A stretch of DNA of 64,000 nt from Robinsoniella peoriensis (GCF_042680125.1 NZ_JBHTNY010000016.1); one strand, 5' to 3'; counted from the first letter of the stretch, positions 18,190 through 28,217 are shown. The notes: generated from the sequence alone by a model not told the origin. A program made the numbers and translations.

Positions 18190-21100
18190 ATGGATAAGAG
18201 TCGAAGAAATCAACTAAAGGAATTTGTAGAGCGTGAATTTATCGGACCGGATCCGATTGACTGGGAGGGGCACAGGCAGGCGAACGGTGAAGAGATTCTG
18301 TGCAGTGATCCGCCACGGACACGATATATTGCCGGAGTTCTGTTCCCAAAAGAGATTACAGAAACAGAATCTTCTGAAGTACGGGAAGGAGAATTGGAAG
18401 AAGTAGAACAACCTGGTGAAAAAGATAACGGGGAAAATAGTTTTCCGCAGAATATTGGAAGTAAATCAGAATATCTTGAAGATGCTGAAGAACTCATTAA
18501 TCGTTCAAATGCATACAGACAGTCTGCTATCAGTATGACAGTTGCAATCAGGGATAATGATAGTATACGCATTGAAGTTTCGGCAGGAAAATATGTTACC
18601 ATGACTTCTACGGATCCTAGAACCAATAAGAAAATATCCCGATATCCCAGAACGAAGATTGAATGGGATAATAACAATGAAAAAATAGTGTTTCCGGTTG
18701 CGGCAGAAGGGATGCTTAAAATACCTGTTGGCGATAGTAAGATGCAGCTGGATATTACATACAGATATAGAAATGGCGATAATACAATATATACATTTTC
18801 ACTAGAAAATACTATACAAAAACCCGGAGCTTTTAAGGATGATGATTGCTTTTTTCAGGTCAAGTTTCGTTTGTTTTCTGAAAAGGGCTTCTGCCCACTA
18901 GCAGATAATCAAAGGATAAATACTGAGGATGAAGACTATATTTCCAACTTGTTGTTATACAGAGATATTAGGAATTATGCAATTGGTCATGGATGTGCAA
19001 CCGACTGGGATGACAGTTCAAAAGTTGTTAAATGGGTTGAAACAGCAATATTCCCTTCTTACGAAGTAAAACCCATTGTTCCAGGCGTGATTTCAGGAGT
19101 TACGCTTGAAATGCTTAATTTTGGACCGAAGTGTAATTTTGAAAATAGTATTTCAGAGCTGTATCTGATGTGTCAAAGCTATGAGGAATGGATTTGTGAA
19201 CTAGAGAAAGAGGATGTCCCGGAAAGACATAAAACTACTTCTCTGCGCCATATTAAAAATTGCAGGGATTGCCTCCTACGAATGCGTAAGGGGGTTGATT
19301 TGCTACGAAAGGACGAGAAAGTCAGAATAGCGTTTCAGTATATGAATCTGGCAATGCTTATGCAGCAATTACATTACAATCTCCCACTGCAGAGTTGGGA
19401 AGATGACGGAAATGATGGAATAGTCCTTTCCAATGCATTAAAAAAATTACCAGACCCATACGATATGACTACTTGGTACGATACAGAACATAAGCATTAT
19501 GGTAAGTGGAGACCTTTCCAGCTGGCATTTGTTCTGATGAACCTGGAATCAATGGCTGATAGGCGCAGCTGTGAAAGAGACATTATTGACCTGATTTGGT
19601 TCCCGACAGGGGGCGGTAAGACAGAGGCATATCTTGGATTATCCGCATACACAATTTTTATAAGACGGTTATTGAATAAAGATAATTCAGGAACTGCCAT
19701 TTTGATGCGTTACACTCTAAGACTATTGACTGCGCAGCAATATGAACGTGCATCATCTATGATTTGTGCATGTGAATTGTTGAGAAAAGAGCGTTCTGAT
19801 TTATTTGGTAGGGATCGGATTTCAATCGGATTGTGGGTAGGAGAGTCTACGACCCCAAATACGATGCAAAAAGCAGTGAAAGCATATGAAGATCTGTATA
19901 AAGATAAAAATGTAAATCCGTTTGTTCTTTTGAAATGCCCGTGGTGTGGAGCACAAATGGGGGTTGTTCACAGAAAAAACGGAGCCAGAGCTCTTCCGGG
20001 ATATTATTGCAAAAAAGGGGACAGAAGAAAGAAAACTTTTATGTATGTCTGTAGTAATAAAGCTAATGGATGTTCTTTTTCAAATGCAGATTATCCATTG
20101 CCGTTACATGTTATAGATGATGTGATATATAATGAGAAACCTACTTTGGTATTAGGAACAGTAGATAAATTTGCAATGCTTCCGTTCCGACCAAAAGCGC
20201 AGGGGTTATTCGGATATTATGATGGTGAAAAACTCACCTCTCCTGATTTAATTATTCAGGATGAGCTGCATCTGATCTCTGGTCCGCTGGGTTCTATGGT
20301 AGGACACTATGAGACGATGGTACATGAACTGTGTAAGATGAAAACTGGCGACACAGAAATTCGGCCGAAAATTATTGCTTCTACAGCGACAATTAGCAGA
20401 GCAAAGGAACAATGTCATGCTTTATATGGATGCAGTAAAGATGTTGTTTTTCAGTTTCCGCCATCAGGCCTGAATGCCGGAGACTCATATTTTGCTAAAG
20501 AAGATAAAGATAGTAAGGGAAGGCAGTATATCGGAATTCTTGCGAATGGCTCATCATCTGATGCTACAACCGCTATCAGACTATATGCTTCATTGTTGTA
20601 TGGTGCCAAAGAGATGTCTGTTGCCGAAGAGATGCAAAGAGATCCATACTGGACGAATATGGGGTATTTTAACAGCATCAGAGAGCTTGGACAGGCCCGT
20701 ACATGGATCAGAGCAGATATAGACCAGCATCTGGATGTTATATATAAGAGACGTTTGTATGATAAAAAGTATTCAAAAGAAGAGTACCGAAAATTCAGGC
20801 GGTATATATGGAGGGATGAAGAACTTACAAGTCGCATTCCTGGGGATAAAGTGACTGCAAGCTTATCAAAACTCAATTTGAAATATCCGGCCGAAGTAGA
20901 TGATGATGGGAAGGTTATAGAGTATCCTATTGATATATGTCTTGCTACAAATATGATTTCTGTTGGATTGGATGTTCCTAGGCTGGGGTTAATGACCGTT
21001 TCCGGACAGCCTAAAACAACTTCGGAATATATTCAGTCAACCAGTCGTGTAGGTCGTGATATGGCTGCACCAGGGATAGTGTTTGTATTGTACAGACCAG

Positions 21101-21612
21101 GAAGGCCACGGGATAAATCGCATTATGAGCATTTTAAAGATTATCATTCCCGCCTTTACTGTAATGTCGAACCAACAAGTGTTACACCATTTTCAGCACC
21201 AGTAAGAGATCGGGCGTTACATGCTATAATTATAGGTATGTTGCGACTGGAGAGTGATTTAGATTATAATAATTCAAGACCTAAGTTACCTTCCCCAGCT
21301 GATATAAAGCGCATTGAACAAATTATCAAAGATAGAGTTGAAGGCATTGATCCTGATGAGTTGGATGCATCACTTGCCAGAATGAAATGGGTACTGGAAC
21401 ATTGGGAAGATCATAATCCGGCTTGTTGGGAGCCCAAATATAACAGAGATTTGTCATATACATCTGATGCGCCATTGATGTATCATGCCGGGAATCATAA
21501 AAATGATGCATGGGGAGCCTGTGGAATCGAAACACCGACATCCATGAGAAATGTAGATGCATCGTGTGAAGCAGAAGTTATGCCAAACAGATATTATGCA
21601 AAGGAGGTCTGA
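18190..21612 (+). CDS. drmA: DrmA-like SF2 helicase
   Basis: 1140 residues. Walker A lies in IWFPTGGGKTEAYLG (about 470-484), the DExH box in LIIQDELHLISGPLG (about 688-702), and the C-terminal helicase motifs in NMISVGLDVPRLGL and QSTSRVGRD (about 918-955). A CPWCG near 583 and CNVEPTSVTPFSAPVRDRALH toward the end match the large DrmA-type helicases paired with DUF1998 proteins. In DISARM, DrmA and DrmB form the core that engages incoming DNA. The gene starts 4 bp after the NERD helicase and overlaps nothing downstream; DrmB follows directly. Confidence 0.85.
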   Translation: MDKSRRNQLKEFVEREFIGPDPIDWEGHRQANGEEILCSDPPRTRYIAGVLFPKEITETESSEVREGELEEVEQPGEKDNGENSFPQNIGSKSEYLEDAEELINRSNAYRQSAISMTVAIRDNDSIRIEVSAGKYVTMTSTDPRTNKKISRYPRTKIEWDNNNEKIVFPVAAEGMLKIPVGDSKMQLDITYRYRNGDNTIYTFSLENTIQKPGAFKDDDCFFQVKFRLFSEKGFCPLADNQRINTEDEDYISNLLLYRDIRNYAIGHGCATDWDDSSKVVKWVETAIFPSYEVKPIVPGVISGVTLEMLNFGPKCNFENSISELYLMCQSYEEWICELEKEDVPERHKTTSLRHIKNCRDCLLRMRKGVDLLRKDEKVRIAFQYMNLAMLMQQLHYNLPLQSWEDDGNDGIVLSNALKKLPDPYDMTTWYDTEHKHYGKWRPFQLAFVLMNLESMADRRSCERDIIDLIWFPTGGGKTEAYLGLSAYTIFIRRLLNKDNSGTAILMRYTLRLLTAQQYERASSMICACELLRKERSDLFGRDRISIGLWVGESTTPNTMQKAVKAYEDLYKDKNVNPFVLLKCPWCGAQMGVVHRKNGARALPGYYCKKGDRRKKTFMYVCSNKANGCSFSNADYPLPLHVIDDVIYNEKPTLVLGTVDKFAMLPFRPKAQGLFGYYDGEKLTSPDLIIQDELHLISGPLGSMVGHYETMVHELCKMKTGDTEIRPKIIASTATISRAKEQCHALYGCSKDVVFQFPPSGLNAGDSYFAKEDKDSKGRQYIGILANGSSSDATTAIRLYASLLYGAKEMSVAEEMQRDPYWTNMGYFNSIRELGQARTWIRADIDQHLDVIYKRRLYDKKYSKEEYRKFRRYIWRDEELTSRIPGDKVTASLSKLNLKYPAEVDDDGKVIEYPIDICLATNMISVGLDVPRLGLMTVSGQPKTTSEYIQSTSRVGRDMAAPGIVFVLYRPGRPRDKSHYEHFKDYHSRLYCNVEPTSVTPFSAPVRDRALHAIIIGMLRLESDLDYNNSRPKLPSPADIKRIEQIIKDRVEGIDPDELDASLARMKWVLEHWEDHNPACWEPKYNRDLSYTSDAPLMYHAGNHKNDAWGACGIETPTSMRNVDASCEAEVMPNRYYAKEV

Positions 21613-21616
21613 CAAC

Positions 21617-23458
21617 ATGGATAATTCAAATAGAACAATGCGCAGGAGCGCACTTATTGGACCGTGGGGTGTTGGAGCAATTGTACCATTTCCCAACGAT
21701 GAATCACTGATGATTGCAGGATTGGATGCTTGGAGATATCAAAATGAAAAACCTTTTATGATTAGAGATGAACGGTTATCAAAACGTTTAGGAGTTAAAG
21801 AATTGAGATGGCCACCTGATTTCAGAAAGCAAAATGTAGATTCAGTAAATTATAATCTGAAGATTCCTGCTGTTCGCTTTCCTAACTGGTACTATTGTCC
21901 TTTTTGTGGATATATGATAAAAACCACCTATTATCAGCAACAGCCGGAATGTATTCGGCCGCAATGGGAAACCGGACGAGTATGTTCATCAAATGGAAAA
22001 TATCGCAGGAAGATGATACCAGAGAGATTTATTGTGGTGTGCCCGGAAGGACATATTGATGATTTTCCCATTGCAGAATGGATCCATTTTGACAGTGGAC
22101 GCGTTTATGATAAAAATACCTGTGTAATTCGAAGAAGTACAGGTGGAGCGTCTGCGAATCTAACAGGGGTATTTTATGAGTGTACTTGTGGGGCAAAAAA
22201 ATCTATGGCAGGAGCTACTACGAAAGGAGCTTTAAAAAAGATAGGATACCATTGTAAAGGGGCCAGACCTTGGCTTGGAGTCAACTCGGAGGATTATTGT
22301 CCCCAGGATACAAAAGATATTAAAGTAATGTTGCGCGGTGCTACAAATGTCTGGTTTGCAGATACCAGGAGTTCTATTCACATTCCTACAGAAAACGATG
22401 CGATAAATCGTAAAATTTCTGGCCTTATCCGGGATCATTATGAACGATTAAGTTCCAGCAGGGTAAATGGGGAGTTCAATAGAGGTATTATTGACTATTT
22501 GGCTGAAACGGAGGGAATTGATCCCAATATTTTATATCAGGCTTTTATAGCAGAATCACAAAAAAATGAAGGCATAATGGATGTTACAGAAGACATGTCA
22601 GAAGATCAATACCGTCTGGCAGAATATAAGGTACTGGTGAAAACAAGCGGGAATGATGATCAGGATTTTCACTCCATAAACTATCCTGTTGCAGAGTATA
22701 ATTCTAAAATCCATAATTATTTTAGTAGCATTTCCTTAGTTCCTAAATTGAGAGAAACACGTGCAATGGTTGGATTTTCAAGGCTTGAGCCGAATGAAAA
22801 GCCAATCTCAGAAAAGAAAAAGGATCTTCGGTTAGGGAATGAAGAGTGGCTTCCGGCAATTGAAGTATTTGGTGAAGGCATTTTCTTTGAGTTTAATGAA
22901 CAGGTCATAACACAATGGGCACAGAGTGCAGAGGTGAAATCCAGAATAGATATTTTGAATATGGCTTATCATAAATCAAATTTTGGAAAAAGAAATCAGA
23001 GAGATTTACGACCAGAATTTGTAATGATTCATACCTTTGCGCATCTAGTGATTAATCAATTGAGTTTTGAATGCGGTTATGGTAGCTCCGCTTTGCGAGA
23101 ACGTATTTACTGTGAAAAGACCAGTAAGGAGTTTGGAATGTATGGAGTATTGATATATACAGCTTCTGGTGACTCAGAAGGATCGTTAGGGGGGCTTGTG
23201 CGGCAGGGAGAAAAGGGAAGATTAGAGGATACCATTGTAAATGCATTTAAGAATGCGCTGTGGTGCACATCCGATCCAATATGTATTCAATCTTCCGGGC
23301 AAGGACCAGAATCTTTAAATTTGGCGGCTTGCCACAATTGCGCTTTATTGCCTGAAACTTGCTGTGAAAATGGGAACAGGATTCTGGATAGAGCTGTAAT
23401 TGTCGGCACCCTGGAAAAGGCGGAAATTGGCTTTTTCCATGACTTAAGAGACAGATAG
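21617..23458 (+). CDS. drmB: DrmB-like DUF1998 protein
   Basis: 613 residues. The opening RRSALIGPWGVGAIVPF is typical of DrmB proteins. A first zinc-type cluster is YYCPFCGYMI (about 93). The DUF1998 domain near the C-terminus shows IHTFAHLVINQLSFECGYGS, LIYTASGDSEGSLGGLV and ACHNCALLPETCCE. DrmB is the partner of the DrmA helicase in DISARM. ATG 21617 is chosen because AAGGAGGT (21601-21608) precedes it by 8 nt; an in-frame ATG at 21557 lies inside drmA. Only 4 bp separate it from the drmA stop. Confidence 0.88.
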   Translation: MDNSNRTMRRSALIGPWGVGAIVPFPNDESLMIAGLDAWRYQNEKPFMIRDERLSKRLGVKELRWPPDFRKQNVDSVNYNLKIPAVRFPNWYYCPFCGYMIKTTYYQQQPECIRPQWETGRVCSSNGKYRRKMIPERFIVVCPEGHIDDFPIAEWIHFDSGRVYDKNTCVIRRSTGGASANLTGVFYECTCGAKKSMAGATTKGALKKIGYHCKGARPWLGVNSEDYCPQDTKDIKVMLRGATNVWFADTRSSIHIPTENDAINRKISGLIRDHYERLSSSRVNGEFNRGIIDYLAETEGIDPNILYQAFIAESQKNEGIMDVTEDMSEDQYRLAEYKVLVKTSGNDDQDFHSINYPVAEYNSKIHNYFSSISLVPKLRETRAMVGFSRLEPNEKPISEKKKDLRLGNEEWLPAIEVFGEGIFFEFNEQVITQWAQSAEVKSRIDILNMAYHKSNFGKRNQRDLRPEFVMIHTFAHLVINQLSFECGYGSSALRERIYCEKTSKEFGMYGVLIYTASGDSEGSLGGLVRQGEKGRLEDTIVNAFKNALWCTSDPICIQSSGQGPESLNLAACHNCALLPETCCENGNRILDRAVIVGTLEKAEIGFFHDLRDR

Positions 23459-23469
23459 GAGGTGAGACG

Positions 23470-24006
23470 ATGCTAATTGTTTTATCTCAAAAAGTAGATA
23501 GTAATTCTGAATATGAAGATGAATTGTTTAACGTATACCACTACCCATCGCGTTATCGCAATCAAATTCAAGAAGGCGATAGATTTGTTTATTATCAGGG
23601 TAATAGATACGATAAAGCGCAAAGGTATTATTTTGGTGCAGGGATAGTAGGAAGAATAACTTGTCACGATAACGAAAACTATTATGCAGCGCTTTTATAT
23701 GGACAAAGATTTGAAAAAAGGGTACCTATTTATTTGCCTGATGGTGGTTATATTGAACAGCTAGGGTATGACTTTATAAGAAAAAGTATTAATCCACCAT
23801 GGCAGAGCTCCGTTCGTCCAATATCGGAAGCTGCCTACAATTATATTCTCAATCATGCAGGGGAATTATCGGAAGTAGTTTCAACTGATGAGTTGAAGGA
23901 AAGATTGAAAGACACAATAAGGAAATTTTATGTCGGTGGTGATGATTCTGCAATAGTACAGATTATTGATTTGTCTAAGAAAATAGCAAAAATGTTAGGG
24001 AAGTGA
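23470..24006 (+). CDS. Small protein, possible PUA/EVE-like DNA-base reader
   Basis: 178 residues, 11 bp after drmB, with GGAGGTGAGACG before its ATG. The stretch YHYPSRYRNQIQEGDRFVYY followed by YYFGAGIVGRI (about 20-62) resembles the barrel domains (PUA/EVE/SRA-like) that precede nuclease modules in modification-dependent restriction enzymes. No catalytic nuclease motif is visible, and the C-terminal 70 residues look helical. If the fold call is right, it could read methylated or hypermodified bases for the operon. The family call is tentative; otherwise it is an unknown cotranscribed component. Confidence 0.45.
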   Translation: MLIVLSQKVDSNSEYEDELFNVYHYPSRYRNQIQEGDRFVYYQGNRYDKAQRYYFGAGIVGRITCHDNENYYAALLYGQRFEKRVPIYLPDGGYIEQLGYDFIRKSINPPWQSSVRPISEAAYNYILNHAGELSEVVSTDELKERLKDTIRKFYVGGDDSAIVQIIDLSKKIAKMLGK

Positions 24007-24012
24007 TTTAAA

Positions 24013-24430
24013 ATGTCAGATGTGCATACACCAGAAGTACGTAGTTATAATATGTCGCGTATTAAGGGGAAAAATACAAAACCAGAAGATATTGTATGTA
24101 AGTATTTGTTCTCACAAGGATACAGATACAGAAAGAATGTTGCAAAGTTACCTGGTAAGCCGGATATTGTACTGAAAAAGTATAATAAATACATGTATTT
24201 TTGTAAATGGTTGTTTTTGGCATAAACATGAAGGCTGTAAGTATTTTGTATGGCCTAAAAGTAATGTTGAGTTTTGGAAACAGAAAATTGAATCTACAGT
24301 AGAAAGAGATAAGAGGAAGCAGGATGAACTTAAATCAAATGGATGGAAAATAATTGTAATTTGGGAGTGTCAGCTTAATACGGAATTAAGAGATTTTACA
24401 CTGAAAAAATTGTGCGACCAGTTAAAGTGA
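24013..24430 (+). pseudogene. vsr: vsr, very-short-patch repair endonuclease, broken by a frameshift
   Basis: The first frame gives SDVHTPEVRSYNMSRIKGKNT, RYRKNVAKLPGKPDIVLKKY and then runs off into a TAA at 24223-24225. From about 24200 the +1 frame restores the family: IFVNGCFWHKHEGC, FWKQKIESTVERD and WKIIVIWECQLN, ending TGA 24428-24430. Vsr nicks T:G mismatches produced by 5-methylcytosine deamination and is often coded beside C5-methyltransferases. The break lies near 24195-24205, next to an ATTTTTG run; a single-base indel explains it. Either a real mutation, a sequencing error, or translational slippage is possible. It is the last gene of the operon (6 bp spacing). Confidence 0.85.
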
Positions 24431-24689
24431 GATTTTTAATAGTTAGGTCAAACTATGAAATTGTAATTGTAGTAGATACAGAGACAGGGGATTTTTCAGT
24501 ATCTGAAAGTTTTTATAGCTGTTGCAATAAGAAAAAGAAGGAAGTTGTATGGCGGCAAGGCTTTTATCCCTGGCAAAAGAAAACTTGCCACTATCTATTG
24601 AAGAATTACGGCAAACGGCAAAGTGACTTGGGCTTCTAGAGAAGTTTTAGCTTCAAGAAGAACACCGATCCGTATCTTTTAGCCAGAGT

Positions 24690-25532
24690 CTATGTTGATA
24701 TATAAAATAACTTATCTTCTTCTTTACGGGTTGGCTGGATCAGCGGTTCAATCACTTCCCCGGTAGCTACGTTTCGGCTGGCAAGCAGACCCGTGGTTCC
24801 ATGGCGGATGTATTGCGGGTCAACGCATTCCGGCTTTCCCGGCTTCATGCTCTTTTTTGGGTTTTTATGTTCTCTCGCCTGAATACCGGTCTTCTCATCG
24901 GTACTGATTACATGGATTCCACCGGCCTCCATCTGAGCAGATGACCGATAGATTTCATTTATAGAAGCAACCTGTTCCTGAAATTCATCATAGTCGTCAA
25001 TTCCTGGGTTGAGTCAGCAAAGGCAGCGGTGTGGCTAAAGCTCTGCTTCTTTAAAAAAGCGCTGGATCTGGCGCTCGGATATGGAGGTGACAATCCCTTT
25101 GGAAATAACAAAGTCTTTTTAAAGCGCAGGTGTCCAATGGCTGAAAGGAAGCCCGGGTTGGTCCGATTCCTCGCAGGCTATGGCAAGGATGGAGGCAACC
25201 TGTTCCTGGGTAAAGGTAGGCGGTTTACCAGATCTGGGCGCATCAGAAAGAGTTGCGATGATTTCTGCACGCAGATGTAAAGGAGATTCCACCTCAGTCT
25301 TTTCAAGTACAGGTGAAGCAGCGGCATAACGGGAGCGCCATTTGGCAACACAGTCATAAGAGAGCTTGAGCTTTGGGAAAATACTATGGTTGGAGTCTCC
25401 CCGGGAAGCCATGAGTACGATAGAAGCCCGTTGTTTTAGATGAAGTGGTGTATGGGTTCCCTTACTTAAACCTTCTAAAATTTGTTTCTGCTTGTTACTG
25501 AGATTGATCGTAGGTGCTTTCTTACCCGGCAT
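24690..25532 (-). pseudogene. Decayed IS630-family transposase
   Basis: On the minus strand the N-terminal HTH region is open from 25532 to about 25119 (LSNKQKQILEGLSKGTHTPLH, LRAEIIATLSD). After a frameshift the frame continues with ERQIQRFFKEAEL, two in-frame stops, DDYDEFQEQVASINEIY and HVISTDEKTGIQAREH, the start of the DDE domain. It is then truncated near 24690, without the C-terminal half. Clearly inactive. The 259 bp between vsr and this fragment hold no recognised gene. Confidence 0.8.
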
Positions 25533-25841
25533 GGGGATTCCGCCAACTTTTTTTTTAATTATAGCGCATTCTGGTAGAAAAAGGAAGTTTTTTATTACAA
25601 GACATATTTACGCCGGGAGGCACTAGTGAGAAACAGGTCTTCATGCAAAGATAGAATTTGAAAAGTAACGAATTGTACAGGATAGAATGTTTATGTCTGA
25701 CTATAACAGATTTTATAAAAGAAATTAATAAAGAATCAGATTGACTAACTAACACGGAGAAAATAGTTTTGTAAGGAGTACGGAAAGTATTGGGGTAAAA
25801 TCCTTTATAAAGGGGTAATTTAAACTCAGAAGGGGTAAGTG

Positions 25842-25871
25842 GGGTAAAATTATCGAGGAAATTTACCCCAC
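25842..25871. repeat. GGGGTAA cluster with a hairpin
   Basis: GGGGTAAA occurs four times in variant form between 25790 and 25860, and the last copy can pair with TTTACCCC at about 25863-25870. No gene overlaps it. Nothing else recognisable was found between 25533 and 26188. Confidence 0.35.
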
Positions 25872-26188
25872 CATGACGTTATGAAAATTCTTTTGCCATG
25901 TAGTTTAAAACTTCTGTCCCACTGCATGTTTAAGCGGTTGTGTTGCTGAAGCAGAAAGCCCAATAAATTAAAGAAATTTGGCATTTTGGGAATAAAATGG
26001 ATGTGTGTTTCTGTTTGCGCAAAGTGATGATGCGAGAATTGCTTACTCCAGGGGATAGACTTTGAGGACTAGAGGATATACACTTTGGCGAAAGGATACT
26101 TTTTCGCTAAAGATAAGGTATAGGGAGACCGCAAATGATTTTAAGTATTTTATCGATTCACAAGGATAGTAGGAGGGAGGAATAAAGA

Positions 26189-26810
26189 ATGGACTATGAC
26201 AGAATATTGCAAAAAAAGAAATTTACGAAAAGGGAAAGTCAAATATTAATTTTGTCACATTGTCATCTTTTGAAAAGTTTTTGAACTAACATTTACCCAT
26301 AATTCAACTGCGATAGAAGGAAATACACTTACTTTGAAGGAAACAAAAGTTGTGCCAGAAGATGGATTATCAGTGGGAGGTAAAGAGCTATGAGAAATTT
26401 ATGAAGTAGTGAATCATGGAGGTATTTACAGAAACCAGGAGGTAAGAATTAGTGGAGCGGGTCATACTCCTCCTTCAGGTAATGATATGTATATTCAAAT
26501 AAAGAATTTATATACAGACTTAAATTGTAAGTTAAAATTAAATTCTATTGAGCTAGCTGCTTGGACTCATGCAGAATTTGTTAGAATCCATCCCTTTCTT
26601 GATGGGAATGGAAGGACTGCAAGATTGATTATGAATTATCAGTTGTTGAGGAATGGTTTTTTACCTATATCTATTGCAAAAGAGAATAGACTTGATTACT
26701 ACAACACTTTAGAAGAATTTGCAGTGAATAAAAACTTAGCTGCGTTCTCTGCATTAATAGCAGATTTAGAAGAACAGCAGTTAGATACCTATATTAAACT
26801 TATAAAGTAA
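26189..26810 (+). pseudogene. Fic-family protein, multiply broken
   Basis: Fic proteins usually AMPylate target proteins. Across frames the gene reads MDYDRILQK, then a shift in the A-run at 26208-26214 to KSNINFVTLSSFEKFLN, another shift near 26285 to THNSTAIEGNTLTLKET (the inhibitory-helix motif), then GKEL*EIYEVVNH with TGA in place of an arginine codon. A gap of about 40 residues is missing before GIYRNQEVRISGAGHTPPS. The catalytic motif HPFLDGNGRTAR survives, and the last 133 codons are open from 26409. A good ribosome site (AGGAGGGAGG) still precedes the ATG at 26189. Confidence 0.8.
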
Positions 26811-26864
26811 TTATCTACTATATCTAAATCGTCGAACTATAAGACAATATGTAGGCTTAAGTAA

Positions 26865-27008
26865 TGTTTTCTTTGTGAACTAATAAAGGGAGAATTCACC
26901 TTATTAGAGCACGAAGCCGCCAGATGGTTAACCAAAGAAGAATTAGATAAAGTAAACTGGCTTCCAGCAGATGTTGAGATCGTTCATATATTAAAAAGAA
27001 ACATGTAA
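26865..27008 (+). pseudogene. NUDIX hydrolase 3' fragment
   Basis: An open stretch without a start reads CFLCELIKGEF, LLEHEAARWLTKEELDKVNW and LPADVEIVHILKRNM, then TAA. This is the C-terminal part of MutT/NUDIX pyrophosphatases. The catalytic Nudix box is missing. Confidence 0.65.
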
Positions 27009-27065
27009 TTAAAGTATTTGTGTTATATCATTATAGTTTAATTTACAAAGAAAGAAGGGATAAAA

Positions 27066-28217
27066 ATGCCCAATCCGCCCATCCATCAAATCCTCCCAGT
27101 ATCTACAACCGTGGAATCCGGCTACTTGGAAAGTATGCTGGATAAGTTCTCTTCCAGTTACAAAATTTATTGGTTCAAAGGAATTTTCACAGAAATACGA
27201 AAAGGTGAAAGAATTCTGGAATACAAAAGACTTGTAGCCAGAATGATAGCTGCGGCATGGTATCCTGTAGTGTATTTTAATTTAAGTCTTGGGCATTCAG
27301 ATAAATTGGCAGATGCTATTTGGTATATTCACAGAGAATTAAAGGTTCCCAGAGAAGAGCAGGAAGAAAAGATCGTAGAGTTTGTTTATTGTAGTGAAGA
27401 TAAGCTTTTATTAAAAAAAATAAAAGACTTTACCAATATGGTACCTTATAGATTAATCCGGCCATTTTATCAACGGGAAATTGAATTTGAAAAGAAAACG
27501 GATCATACTTTCAGAGATAAAGATGTAAACGGACTGATTGAAAAGTATAATAAGAATGATCACAATCATGCTTTGTACGTAATGGACCGAATAAATGGAA
27601 CCCTTACGGTTTCGAAAAGCTGGTCTGATTATATCAAGACCAATGCTGCAGTGATAGAAGGGTGGATGCATTACAAATTAATTGAGTATATTCAGGCACG
27701 CAATTTGAATGTTCCTGCAATTCCGTTTAAAATATTTCCACCTATACAAAGGAAATTGTCTGAAGCGTCAAAATATTGGGAACTGGTACAGGAGAGAGAA
27801 CATTTACCGGACTTATACACTGGGCAGCCATTTACGAAAGAAAATAAGGAACGGTTTGGAACGGTTAGCATCGACCATTTTATACCCTGGAGCTTTGTTT
27901 TACATAATGAAATATGGAATTTATATCCGGCGTTTAAAAATGTAAACAGTCAGAAGGGAAATAAATTGCCGGACTTGGACCGGTATCTTAATGGCTTTTG
28001 TCAGTATCAGTTTCAGGCCTTTCTAGCTGCAAAGAAGATACCGCAGATCAACAAAAAGACTATGGATCAGTTTCTTACAATCAACCGTGATATACGCCAC
28101 ATCGATAATTGCGCAAGGGGACGTGATGCCTTTGTCACATCCCTTAGACAAACAATCGAACCCCTGTATCAGATTGCCAATAACCAGGGCTATGGAATCT
28201 GGTGGTACGAGCAGTGA
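27066..28217 (+). CDS. HNH endonuclease domain protein
   Basis: 383 residues with a helical N-terminal 250 residues of no recognised family and a C-terminal HNH module: SIDHFIPWSF (about 268-277), then EIWNLYPAFKNVNSQKGNKLPD, the DH, N and K/H pattern of HNH nucleases. The first cysteine pair often found before the DH is replaced here by LYTGQPFTKE. It has a moderate ribosome site (AGAAGGGA) and stands alone. A DNA nuclease role follows from the motif; its biological role, possibly defence or mobile DNA, is not shown. It is the first intact gene after the graveyard. Confidence 0.75.
   Translation: MPNPPIHQILPVSTTVESGYLESMLDKFSSSYKIYWFKGIFTEIRKGERILEYKRLVARMIAAAWYPVVYFNLSLGHSDKLADAIWYIHRELKVPREEQEEKIVEFVYCSEDKLLLKKIKDFTNMVPYRLIRPFYQREIEFEKKTDHTFRDKDVNGLIEKYNKNDHNHALYVMDRINGTLTVSKSWSDYIKTNAAVIEGWMHYKLIEYIQARNLNVPAIPFKIFPPIQRKLSEASKYWELVQEREHLPDLYTGQPFTKENKERFGTVSIDHFIPWSFVLHNEIWNLYPAFKNVNSQKGNKLPDLDRYLNGFCQYQFQAFLAAKKIPQINKKTMDQFLTINRDIRHIDNCARGRDAFVTSLRQTIEPLYQIANNQGYGIWWYEQ

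Noticed and set aside
10562..24430. A phospholipase-D (DrmC) gene in the operon
   Set aside because: No HxKxxxxD-type motif was seen in any protein between the methyltransferase and vsr.
24412..24639. 75-codon frame after vsr
   Set aside because: It starts inside the vsr remnant in another frame; no recognisable domain, and no ribosome site of its own.
25555..25755. 66-codon minus-strand frame
   Set aside because: No family resemblance and no ribosome site; it lies in decayed DNA.
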